From positions 744,001 through 808,000 of the forward strand of contig JARVKI010000001.1 in the NCBI GenBank assembly GCA_036674765.1: a stretch of 64,000 nucleotides of DNA. The letters are read 5' to 3'. The notes under the pieces were generated by a model. It saw only the letters and a program-made list of their open reading frames with translations, was not told where the DNA came from and ran no database searches. The stretch comes from Seiridium cupressi. Its lineage: Eukaryota > Ascomycota > Sordariomycetes > Amphisphaeriales > Sporocadaceae. Of this stretch, positions 26,093-36,329 are shown in pieces (the stretch's first letter is position 1; every line of letters begins with the position of its first letter). The position numbers and the translations under genes are program-made.

Positions 26093-27232
26093 GGCGGCGC
26101 CTTAGAATTGTTATCTCCCTTTAACATAAATACAACAAGGTTGGACTGTGGGAAGTGGATGTCTCGATAGCTCGTGGTAGCGGGCATGCCCTGAAAGTGA
26201 TATAGGTTAAGATTCAAAGGACAATCTTAGAGGCTATAAGGCATAATCGAATAGTAGGTCCATTATTCCAATTTGAAGCAATCTGCATGGAGTTGGTGTA
26301 TCTTCTGGAGCGAATAAGACAAAGAGCATGGATAGGGTTCTGCTTTATTCAGGAACACTTCCTACGACAAAGCGAGTCCGCAACCGGGCCACTTCCTGTA
26401 CAGTATAGGACACTCGCCATTATTAGAAGAGCTGCCGAGGTGTTGGCCCGATGTCAATTGATGAGATGACATTGTAAACGTCGTTAACTGGTATACCTAT
26501 AGTTGACGTGTCTGCGAACCATACTGTGATTTGTACGGCGCAATTCCTCTTCAGAACCTAAGATCTCTTTTATGTGGTGAGGCATACTTGTTGGCTCTAC
26601 CACGCTATGAAATTAGTTGTTCTGCCAACTGTCAGTTCCACATCAATTACATTGCAACAGAGCCGCATACTGTATGGGCACTGTCACCTATAGCTCTTGG
26701 CTCATACCATATGTTCAACACAGTATCAAATGCATGCTGTTTGTGAAACAAGTATTGGTCAGTTGATAAGCCTATAAGTTGGCATACGTTTATCTGAAGT
26801 TGAGTTGTTAGTGCAACTCCAACCCATGCCCGAGTTTGGTCCCACTTTATGCCGATGAGACCTACCGTCATTTTTGGCGGGATACATTGTAAACTTGGAA
26901 CCCACTCGATGCGCCACTCACTAAAAGCCGAGTACAGTGCAACCTATGATGCGGTCTCCCAACATTCATCTACCACATACATCCATAACGGGAGATGAAA
27001 TAGCGAATCGCACGGCTGGCGGAAGATGCAGTGTCCCTAGACCCACAATTCAAGACACAAACCCCCCCTGGAGTATTTCTTTTTCTCAAAGGGTATTTCA
27101 GAATCGTGTCGCGACTTTACATGAAGAGTTGTTCTGGACCTCTCGCATCTCTAGACTCGACGTAACGTTGATCATAATCGGAGACCATTCATCTTGTCCC
27201 AATTACGACCATCATATTATATATCGGCAAGC
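26093..27232. other. Intergenic, divergent promoter region
   Basis: This is the shared upstream region of the coiled-coil gene (-) and the rhomboid gene (+). It is AT-rich with only short frames. A plus-strand frame at 26937-27236 runs into the rhomboid start but in a different frame and has no ATG at its head, so I do not treat it as an exon. Confidence 0.5.
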
Positions 27233-27904
27233 ATGACTGGAAGATATCCTGGAAACTCGGTGTCTGAGCGGGAGCCTCACGCAACCTTCCAATATGTCTT
27301 CAAATGCGGGTTCTTCGGCCTGAATGGACTCGTCTACCTGGCATGGGCCTTGGCGTCTGAGCTTGCCTTCCACAGAGAGCGCGAACTGCTCATATTCATG
27401 TCAAACAATTTTCTGCTCAGCTTCCGCAACCTGCGCGCCGGTAGCTGGTGGACGTACCTCACTTCAGCGCTCAGCCATCGGTCTTTCGGCCACCTCTTTG
27501 CCAACATGGTAGCCTTTAACAATTACGTACCGATTGCTCTACAACTCGGTCTACAACCATCTGAGCTTGTCTTTCTGACGTTTGGCTCGGCGCTCGCTGG
27601 GTCCGCAGTGTGTGTCGTGGACTGGAAGCGACAAGGTATTTACCGAGCATCAGCACTGGGTGCAAGTGGAATCGTTTGTGGCCTTGGGATGACGGTCACG
27701 CTGTTGCAACCGTTCATGTTGGTAGCTTGTCCGCCGCTGCCAAGGAAATTTCCGCTGTGGGTGTTTACGTTGGGCTGCTTTTCATATGATCTCTTTGGTC
27801 TGGGGAATGGAAGATCGAGGGTTGGCCATGCGGCGCATCTGGGAGGTATGGTATACGGTGCAGCATGGTATCTGTGTACGCGCCAGGTAAGACGGAAGAA
27901 GTAG
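27233..27904 (+). CDS. Rhomboid-family intramembrane serine protease, short form
   Basis: A 223-residue frame with about six hydrophobic helices. The rhomboid signature is complete: SHRSFGHLFANMVAF (helix 2 His and Asn region), the catalytic Ser in GASGIVCGLGM and the catalytic His in GHAAHLGG. FRNLRAGSWWTYLTSALSH matches the loop before helix 2 of the mitochondrial Pcp1/PARL type. These proteases cut single-pass membrane proteins within the bilayer. The protein starts directly before helix 1 and has no long mitochondrial presequence like those of Pcp1, so it may be a shortened paralogue or localise elsewhere. The 3' end is uncertain: CAG/GTAAGA at 27887 with an acceptor at 27932 would remove the last few codons and extend the protein to a stop at 28034. 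It is isolated beside an AT-rich region. Confidence 0.82.
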   Translation: MTGRYPGNSVSEREPHATFQYVFKCGFFGLNGLVYLAWALASELAFHRERELLIFMSNNFLLSFRNLRAGSWWTYLTSALSHRSFGHLFANMVAFNNYVPIALQLGLQPSELVFLTFGSALAGSAVCVVDWKRQGIYRASALGASGIVCGLGMTVTLLQPFMLVACPPLPRKFPLWVFTLGCFSYDLFGLGNGRSRVGHAAHLGGMVYGAAWYLCTRQVRRKK

Positions 27905-29140
27905 AGATTTTCTGATACTATGATATGGGCAGTACGATTGGTTCAGCCTTTACACAACATACCAGGGCTTGGAGGAGGGGGGCAGGCATGACCGAAGGGA
28001 TGGGGCTATTTTCCAACGAGGGGATATTATCTAGCTTACTCAACAAGCAAGTTCCATCTTCACTTGGTAGAGACCCATCCCAGTCGTCGCAACATGCATG
28101 GGCTTCCCATGAGCTGGCGAGTAGCTGAACGAATCATACGATTAATAAGATGTCACAGACGCTTTGAATTCCCAAAATAATGAGGAAATGGACATACCAC
28201 ATTCTGATTCGCTAGGCCGAGACGCTACGCCATCCCTTGCATGGTGCCTGAAGAAACCCTCCACCCGAAGGACAAGGAAGTCCCGACGGCCGTGCACTTA
28301 GGTTCAAATTTATGATTTGACAAAGACGTAGCTCAAGTGACTGGCCTACAACACTCAAAAAGGACATCACACCATCCTATCTGGTGCTTTCCAGCCATAC
28401 ATATTGATCCTCATCTGGGAAGGTGGACGCGCTTTGTTTGCTAAGGGGCGACTGGCGCGAAGCGGATGTTGATGTGGCATTTGTTCTTGTTTCAGGGCCG
28501 AAAAGCAATTGCATCAGGTTGACAAGTCCTGGGCTTTTTCAGAAACAACAATCTTCTGGGACCGCACGGATTACGCTTCATATGATTAATACACGGTTTA
28601 AACTGAGGTGACCTCTGTGATTCCAGACACCAGATGAGATATGACCTTTCTTCCCGCCGCACATTATGCAGGCTCTAACTGAGACCATTCTGGTCGATCT
28701 GCCGTCACACTGACAGCGGATCAACATGGAAGATGTTGCTTTTCAAGTGACAACGAGCCACGAGGAATATCTCCCAACATTAATTATGTATGCGACCAAA
28801 ACGGATTTATTCAAGTGCCACTTGTTAGAATCAGAAGTTCACCAGTAAGTTCCATCGAAGAGTAGCCGTCTCTTAAATTGCCTAAAACAAATATATCCTA
28901 TTAGAATGAATGACCAAGTAACCATGAGCGGAAAGCCAGCCCTGGCCCAAAGCTACCGACAATATCTCGTTCACAATAGCCAAGAAAAGCAGTACAGAAT
29001 CCCGGCGCGCCATCTCCAATTTCATTATCCTTACCTGAACGCCTTGAAAAACACACTATAAAGCGCCAGTGGTTACCAATCTAGAGAATGATATTATCTA
29101 GTGACAAGTATATCGTCGTCCTTTAGCACTCATTGCCTCG
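27905..29140. other. Intergenic between convergent genes
   Basis: The 3' flank of the rhomboid gene and the 3' flank of the RTA1-like gene, about 1.2 kb. It may contain a terminal rhomboid exon at 27933-28034. Otherwise I see only short frames. Confidence 0.45.
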
Positions 29141-30303
29141 TTACCACAGTTGCTCGTGATCAACCATGTTTCGTCGAGTGGGTGGGGCAACATTTGATCT
29201 CCTAGGTGACGTCTTAGGAGAGTAGGTGTTCTTGGGCGAAGTAGTAGCGTTCGACTTCATACTCGTGCGATTGTGGTGAGTAGCATAGGAAGCTCGCTCG
29301 AGTTGGATAGGCGCAGGTCTGTTTGTGATCTTCTGCGATGTTCGGCGTGAGTGGATCGTGCTATCGGACCTCGACGAGCCCAGCATCCTGCCCGGAAAGG
29401 ATGCTAGGAGAAGCGCCACAACAACGAGGACGAATACTCCGTCAAGCACAAGAAACAACGTCTCATTCTGCGCAAGAGATGAGAAGAGGCCCTCGGCTAT
29501 GGCGATCATGCGGTAGATCGTTCGAATTACAAGTAGTAATGTGGCCACCGTTAGAGCTAAGAGACACATGAATAACCAAATTGTCATCGTGGTACGGATG
29601 AAACATACCGGTCAGAAACGACTTGAATCTCAACGTATTATATACCATTAGTCCGCTAGGATCGAGAGCTCCTTTCCTTTGTCGCACTGCCAACACAAAC
29701 CGGACTCCGAGGAGGGTAAATATGAATAAACTCGACACTTGGATGGCTAGTCCTGCGACCAGTAGACGAGTACCAATGTCGTCCTTGGGCAGTTAGCACA
29801 AAATTACAAAGACGGGTGGCGTAGGTATGGCTTACCAAAGTAGAGTCGTCTGGCACTGTAGAGAGTAAGACCCCAATAGCTTGGAGTACGAAACAAATTG
29901 TGGTAAAGGCGTAGAACACAACGTTGTGCCAAGTCGGTCTCCAAGCTCGGTACTGTTCTCCATAGGCAGCCACAACGCGCGGCATCAAGCGGAAGACGGC
30001 GAGCGAGATGACAGTCGGTGCTAGGATGGTCCCAAGCTGAGAAAGAACGAACTCGGCTTTGTAGGCATTGGTACTGCTTGTAAGAAGCACGCGGCCGATG
30101 TAGCCGACAACTTCCAGCAGTAGACCGGTGACGAGTGTTGCGGAGAAGATCAAGCTTTGGTATCGAATACCGAGGAAAATCGCGATGGGTATCAGAATTG
30201 CAAAGAAGGCTAGTAATACGACATTACCGGCCAGCGAAGGTTCATACTGAAGGAAGCCGTCGTACGAGCAGCTGTCCGTACCGCAATCTCCAGAGCTGAC
30301 CAT
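29141..30303 (-). CDS. RTA1-like seven-helix membrane protein
   Basis: Three exons, 30303-29836, 29783-29609 and 29556-29141, give 352 residues with seven hydrophobic helices. The frame joins restore family-typical sequence: DDSTL joins DDIGTRLLVAGLAIQV, and SFLT joins ALTVATLLLVIRTIYRM. Helix sequences such as LEVVGYIGRV and QLGTILAPTVISLAVFRLM are characteristic of the RTA1 family (Rta1, Rsb1, Pug1, Rtm1). Family members are plasma- or vacuolar-membrane proteins tied to sphingoid-base export, 7-aminocholesterol resistance, haem or protoporphyrin transport and azole tolerance. The N-terminus is short and Cys-containing. The C-terminal tail of about 90 residues is rich in Ser, Thr, Arg and Asn and should be cytosolic. 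The substrate cannot be read from sequence. No other transport or resistance gene is adjacent. Confidence 0.92.
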
Positions 30304-32176
30304 CTTGGCTCAATTTGTTGACATATGGCAGAAGGTGGATTTCGCGTAGAGGTGAGGACTTCTGGGCGGCGGGCGATGTCCGTTACTCATATGTTTGGCC
30401 GGACTGCCTTGCTTGGCTTGAGAGAGTGGGAGGTACGGCTCTAAGCCGGTTGAAATAGAGGGAGACATGCCCGGAGAATGTGTGGCTGAACCGGTCCGAG
30501 TCCCAACTACCCGATACTTCTGGCAAACTCTACTTCCTAGTGGCCCGGTCGGGCTGGCCATCCTTGCGATTTGCATATGCAATAGCACATGTTGGTCGTT
30601 GCCTTCCTATTTCGCCCCGTTCGTGGCAGTGATCATCCGGGAGGGGAAGACAGGCACACCTAGTCTGAATCGTAGGCCAACCAGGCAATGTAACATGGCG
30701 AGGCTCACGACCAAGCTTGCGGGTTTCCACTGGGCCTACCATAGCCTCCAGAGATATGAAGTGCATACTGGTCCATGACCACCTTGTCATGGACGAGGTG
30801 AAAGCTCCAATGACCGTTAATCTTTTCGCAGCAGACGTCCCAGCAGTCTGGATCAACCGATGTACCCCGGCAGCAGACGCCCAATCACCTTTCGAGTTGT
30901 ATATTGACGCGGCTATTGCCTGTTTCTGATTGGCCGGGGACCGACCGGCTTCAATACGCAATCCGTAGACGCGATCCACATTCGAATGATGTGCGCTGGC
31001 TTGTCAAGAGAAGAGATCAACGCGGAAACCATAATTCAGATGGGTCGACTGTACTGTATCGAGACTTTATACTTGGTGAAGATGCAGCAAAGAAAGCAAC
31101 TCGTTTCGTCGTCGTATCTTATAAGCTCATGATCTCATGAGGTTCTACATGAGAGTAATATGTCCTATTCTACAGCCCGAGTCAACTCCTTTGACGTTGT
31201 CCAATACCGGGCGGCCGAGGCGATTAAAATCGTTCGACTACGTTGCATGGCGCTCAACTGCCGATGGATCAGCTATAGTGCCTTGTCAAAGCAGACCTTG
31301 GGTGGAGAATAGCTGCTAGAATCAAAGTATAACCGTTGGCATTGCGCTTAATCCTACGGCCGACAAGCGTCAGTTCATATGCAGTTGGTAGTCGTTGCTA
31401 ATGCCGCCGCCTGTTTATGACCCGCGACCTGCCGACCCTATCCAAGACAAGAATAGGCATTTCTACCAATTTGGTATAGTAAGGCTAGAGTGTGCTTCAT
31501 TGTCCTTTGTCCTGAGGAGAGGGGACTCATGGGCCCAATGGCGAGAGCGAGGAGAGAGGCTGGAAGGTTCCGGTGGTCTGCTGCAGCCTCGCACGCGACC
31601 ACGAACGAATGATGTTACAGCGTGTTACTGTGCCGCATGATGCATCAATTTAGTGCATGTAGTTGGCAGTCTGATCGTGCAGTGCACAGGGGAGAGACTG
31701 CCCAAAAGAGCCGTTGAAGCGGGTTGTAACACCCGAGCCCCGGCCCCCAAACCGAGCTTCTGGCGTGCCAGCCAACAGTGTGCTCCGTAAATACATTGTA
31801 CATACATTTACACAATCCTTGAGCATGTGGTCTTCACTAAACTCTGTGAGATATCTGAATTGGCCCAATCTCAAAGGGAATCGCAAATCTGTATGTGCAT
31901 GTCTGCCTAGGTGCTTTTCTTCGAACTCGCGGACGCGCAATAGCATAGAAGTCGGCTGCATAGTCCCAATCCATTTATTTCATTACTTGTGAATGACGTC
32001 AAGACGCCAACATCGCGACGCGTCAAATTCTTGCATTGCACTTCCAAGACCACACTCATGAAATGCCCGACTTGAACTACGACATGGCTTTCTAAAGACA
32101 GAAAAATCTGCAAGGATATGCATTGCGACGACATCTCAACTACGGCCCGAAACACCTCAGTAGGGAAGCCGTGACA
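30304..32176. other. Intergenic, divergent promoter region
   Basis: The region between the RTA1-like gene (-) and the lipase gene (+), about 1.9 kb. It contains overlapping short frames on both strands and no recognisable protein. It presumably holds both promoters. Confidence 0.5.
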
Positions 32177-33320
32177 ATGATTGCTTCCAAGCATCTTGCG
32201 CGTCACAGTCGGATCCGCCCCAACCCTGCTCAGTTGCTCCGTCACATCCCCAAGCCACGTGATCGGTCGATACATGCCACCTCCGTCTTGGGAAGGGCAA
32301 GACATTATTCAAGCGCCTCTGATGGCGACCCCAGACTGAAGGCGCTGGGTCGGCGCATAGAGGACGATTACGCTCGTATCAGAGAGAATTATGGTGCGGC
32401 TGCAACCCGCTCCCTGGGGGTACCATTGCATGTATTTGCATTACTCAGACTAATCACATGACAGCAACACCCAAACTTCCCGTTGTCCTTGCCCATGGCT
32501 TGTTGGGCTTCGCCGAGCTCAAGGTGGCTGGCAGCTTGTTACCACCTCTGCATTACTGGTGGGGGATTGCAGAAGCTCTAAGGGCCAACGGCGTAGAAGT
32601 CATCACTGCAGCCGTTCCGCCATCCGGCAGTATCGAGCAGCGTGCGGAAAAGCTCGGAGAACACATTGCCCAGTCAGCCCACGGCCGGAGCGTCAACATC
32701 GTCGCTCACAGCATGGGTGGGCTAGATGCGAGATATATGATCTCTCATCTCCAGCCGAAGAATGTGGACGTCCGTTCTCTCGTGACAGTTGCCACGCCCC
32801 ACCATGGGAGTGCATTTGCCGACTTTGTTTTTGATGAGATAGGTGAGGAGAGGCTTCCTCGGCTCTACAGTTTCGCTCGTAGACTCGGCGTTGAGACGGG
32901 AGCCTTTTCTCAGCTGACGCAGAAGTACATGACACAAGATTTTAACCCAAAAACGCCGGATGATCCGACCGTGCAGTATTTCTCGTACGGAGCCATGATG
33001 AACCGCCCACCTCTTCTGAGTCCCCTCCGCACAACTTGGCAAGTTGTGCAGAACGCAGAGGGCCCAAACGATGGGCTCGTGAGCGTCGAGTCATCCCAGT
33101 GGGGCAAGTACAAGGGGACTCTCGTGGAAGTAAGTCATCTAGACCTGATAAATTGGACCAACAGGTTGCGCTGGATGCTGAAGAAGATATGGTTCGGAAA
33201 GGATCCCAGGTGAGTTTCAGTCTCTCAGGCTCGACGTCGAAGTTAACTAGTCCATTAAGGTTCAATGCGGTGGCTTTCTATCTCGACATTGCAGATATGC
33301 TTGCAAAAGAAGGCTTGTGA
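32177..33320 (+). CDS. TGL2: Tgl2-like mitochondrial triacylglycerol lipase (alpha/beta hydrolase)
   Basis: Exons 32177-32393, 32465-33209 and 33260-33320 give 340 residues. Intron 1 contains the branch point CTAATC and ends ACATGACAG. The join gives RENY followed by ATPKLPVVLAHGLLGF. The N-terminal 50 residues are rich in Arg, His and Ser with almost no acidic residues, like a mitochondrial presequence. The hydrolase core has the oxyanion turn AHGLLGF and the nucleophile elbow VNIVAHSMGGLDARY. Candidate acid and base residues lie in GPNDGLVSVESSQWG (Asp) and EVSHLDLINW (His). The PHHGSAFAD stretch is typical of this lipase group. Yeast Tgl2 is a mitochondrial lipase acting on tri- and diacylglycerols, and this protein has similar length and layout. 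A different acyl-ester substrate remains possible. The start at 32177 is the first ATG in the open frame. Confidence 0.87.
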
Positions 33321-34187
33321 GACCTGGGATGCGAAAGGGATGTATCTCGGCAGCCAAAATCATCATATTTTGCAGGCGTATTCCCCCGTTACGATACGTG
33401 ATCGTCCTCTTGCCTCTCTTGTGGATCTTCCCTGGTGGCCATGAGGCCTGAGGTGGAGGGACTAAAGGCAAGTACGCTGTAAAAACGCATATTTGGCTGG
33501 GAATGATCAATACCGAATGCCCGCCAGGCCAACTAGTATATACTGGGACGATGCTGCTATCCTGGGAAAACGGACATCGAAGTATTACAACTACGAGCTC
33601 AACTCAACGGTCCCAAGGCAACCTATCATATTTGGAGAATATCAGCGACATGGTATAATATAGAATTAGATATTCGATGGAATACATGGTTCGCTGACTC
33701 TCAACTAATGTACTCATGTGTAATTACAACGATATGTTGTATTTTCCAGTCTGATTGCATTTTGCCTGAACAACTTTTGCTAAACGTTACTAAGAATAAG
33801 TAGGACAACATCCATCCTCGGTGTTCAAGTGGTCTATTGTCATGCTCCTGCTATCTGATTTTGCTTATACATCCATGTCCGAGGTTGAACACCCTAGTAG
33901 ATAGATACTTTCACCGCCTACGATTGAATACTGAGGTTATAGGTGGGAGCATGGGGTAAGCCCCTCAATCATGTTGCATTGACTTTATCAGTGGACAAGA
34001 GTGAGGCCTATTCTTAGTACGCTAGAGTAGATGAATATACACACATGACATAGGTATTCAGCCCGGAACGAATACATGAACGAACTTTGTGATTTTGAAA
34101 TATTAATTCATATCTAACCAGTAAACTCCAAAGCATTACAACTATCATTCAAGGGCCAATCTACATGATCAGTTGCTACTTGAACCA
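33321..34187. other. Intergenic between convergent genes
   Basis: An AT-rich stretch of about 870 bases between the lipase and the monooxygenase. No frame of note and no repeat recognised. Confidence 0.5.
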
Positions 34188-35675
34188 TTAGCAGCTGATA
34201 GTACCATTGACTCTGTTTGCCTCCCTCACCTCAACGGCCCCATTGACCTTCTCCCTGAGATCATTCATCGCAGACAAGCCATTCGCCAAGCCGCTCCTCT
34301 TCCTGTTTTCTTCATCTTCCATCCAAACCAGCATATCAAACAATTCAACGGCCTCCCGATTCTGGCCCGCAACATCGAACTCATTGGTGAAGCGGCTCAT
34401 CTCCCGAAAGAAACCCTTCATCTTTTCCGGGCTCTCATGCATGCCGTCCTCGGCATACGCATAGACCCTGCCGAACTTCCTCGCCAGATCTACCACCTTC
34501 TGGCTCCTCTCCCGGCGCACGACGTCGTACGCCCTGAGAGCCCTCCCGATGTGCCAGGGATCTCGCAGGCGGTCAAATAGGGTGACGAGCACGGCCGAGT
34601 CCTCGAGCGCCTGGGCCGCACCATTCCCGGCGAACGGCAGGGATGCGTGAGCCGCGTCTCCGATCATGGCAATGTTTCCCCGGGCGTAAAAGGGCGCGTG
34701 GTCGTGGTCGGCAGGCTTCCAGGAGGCGCTGGTGTCCTTTGCGATCATCTTGATGATCTTTTGTGCCTCTTCGGTGTAATCCGTGTAGTTGTCAGGGTCC
34801 AGCCTCTTTTGTTCACCGCCGGCTTCTCGATCGCCCGACGGTTGTGAAGAGGACGCCGCCACAAGATCAGGATTCGATGCACCGCGTACCGCGACGCCGG
34901 CACTAAGCCTGGTCGCCTTGTTCAAGGGAATGATATTCACGTGGCCCCGGGGTCCGAGGAGAATCGGCACGCCGTTGCCGCACCACTTGACGTCTATACA
35001 GCGCCTCGCCTCATCCATGGAGACCATGGTGCGATACACGACCCAATCATCATGGTTCTTCGGGCCCGTAGCTGGATGATCATCGCCGAGAAGATGGTTG
35101 CGGGTCAAACTATGCACACCATCGGCGCCGATTAACGCATCGGCCTCGGCGGTAGTGCCATCTGTAAAAGTCATCTGGATCATCTCTTGCTCCCTATAGT
35201 TCTGTCCACTGCTCCCCACAGAACTCGGGGTCTTGGTAGAAATGGAAGCCAACTTCTTCCCAAAGACTACTGTGTCCTTGGACAACAAACCCCAGAATCC
35301 ATCCAGCAGATCGGACCTCGCAATACTCATCCGGCCTTTGGCCCTGCCCAGCTCCGCCACGCGTATTCCTTTACTCTCACCCTGGGCCAAGATGACCTCA
35401 GTAGCCATCTCCGTATCCTTGTCGGCGGCCATGGCGAGGGCCTTGTCAAAGTAGGCACAGCGAAGCTCTGGCCCGATGAGGGACATGGCCTTGATGGCGT
35501 TGAGATGCAAGGCGAGGCCGGCGCCGACATCTCGGTACTGCGGGACGGACTCATAGACACGGACTGTGACGTGCGGTTGTTTCGTCAACCCGGCAGCCAG
35601 CGCGAGACCGGCTATCCCGCCCCCGGCAATGGCGATGGTGATCTTTCCCTGTTCTGGTGACGCCAGGTCTCCCAT
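34188..35675 (-). CDS. FAD-dependent monooxygenase, salicylate hydroxylase type
   Basis: An intronless frame of 495 residues from an ATG in good context (CAAAATGGG). All three class A flavoprotein hydroxylase signatures are present. The N-terminal dinucleotide fold reads ITIAIAGGGIAGLALAAGL, the DG motif is in ALIGADGVHSL, and the GD motif is in AMIGDAAHASLPFAGNGAAQ. Such enzymes use NAD(P)H and oxygen to hydroxylate an aromatic ring. The salicylate 1-hydroxylase branch does so with loss of CO2 to give catechol. Fungal genomes hold many paralogues acting in aromatic catabolism, and others in polyketide or indole tailoring. The substrate is therefore undetermined. No polyketide synthase, peptide synthetase or dioxygenase lies nearby, so a catabolic or orphan role is more likely than a cluster role. 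The frame extends 10 codons upstream of the chosen ATG. Confidence 0.9.
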   Translation of the reverse strand: MGDLASPEQGKITIAIAGGGIAGLALAAGLTKQPHVTVRVYESVPQYRDVGAGLALHLNAIKAMSLIGPELRCAYFDKALAMAADKDTEMATEVILAQGESKGIRVAELGRAKGRMSIARSDLLDGFWGLLSKDTVVFGKKLASISTKTPSSVGSSGQNYREQEMIQMTFTDGTTAEADALIGADGVHSLTRNHLLGDDHPATGPKNHDDWVVYRTMVSMDEARRCIDVKWCGNGVPILLGPRGHVNIIPLNKATRLSAGVAVRGASNPDLVAASSSQPSGDREAGGEQKRLDPDNYTDYTEEAQKIIKMIAKDTSASWKPADHDHAPFYARGNIAMIGDAAHASLPFAGNGAAQALEDSAVLVTLFDRLRDPWHIGRALRAYDVVRRERSQKVVDLARKFGRVYAYAEDGMHESPEKMKGFFREMSRFTNEFDVAGQNREAVELFDMLVWMEDEENRKRSGLANGLSAMNDLREKVNGAVEVREANRVNGTISC

Positions 35676-36329
35676 TTTGATTTTGTATATGTATAAATAA
35701 TTCAATGCTACAGTGAGGGACGAGAAGAATATCGTACAAAGAGTGATGGCTTACAAAACCGAAACCAGAATACCGCACTGGAAATAGAATAGACTGGTCT
35801 CCTAGAGAAAGAAGAGACTATTGATTTCAGCTTTCGGTCTGAGCCTCAGCTATACTGTCATGACGTGAAAGTGTGCACCACCTCCGGACCCCCGTGGCGG
35901 AAGTGTGTGCTACGGTGGCCACTAAGGCGGTTCGGCGCAAGACAATTGGACTACTCGCATATGATTTAAGATCTTACTTGCATATATGTAGACTTTACAA
36001 ACATTGGCATCAACGTTAATTGACGGGGGCTGCCGAACGAAGTGCTGGCAGTCCACGATTGGACTTGATAGTACTGAACAAGATTTCACTATTTGTTCTG
36101 TTTGCACTGGAACAGCGTATTTGGATATTTCCAACCTAGACTTGATCGCTGCTAGTCCCCACATGAACAACTATAGAAACACGCGCCCATGACAGTCATT
36201 GGCTCGATGGATTTGCTAGAAAGCACTGTAACCTGATATTCCAAAGCATTGCGGCTATGTACACACGAGCCTTGGCAGCTAATTGATCCCCAAAACGCCA
36301 GAGCATATGCATACGCGATAAGAATCAAT
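35676..36329. other. Intergenic
   Basis: The upstream region of the monooxygenase gene and the 3' flank of the Kex1 gene. TATA-like sequence (minus-strand TATTTATA) lies about 20-25 bases upstream of the monooxygenase ATG. Nothing else is recognised. Confidence 0.5.
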
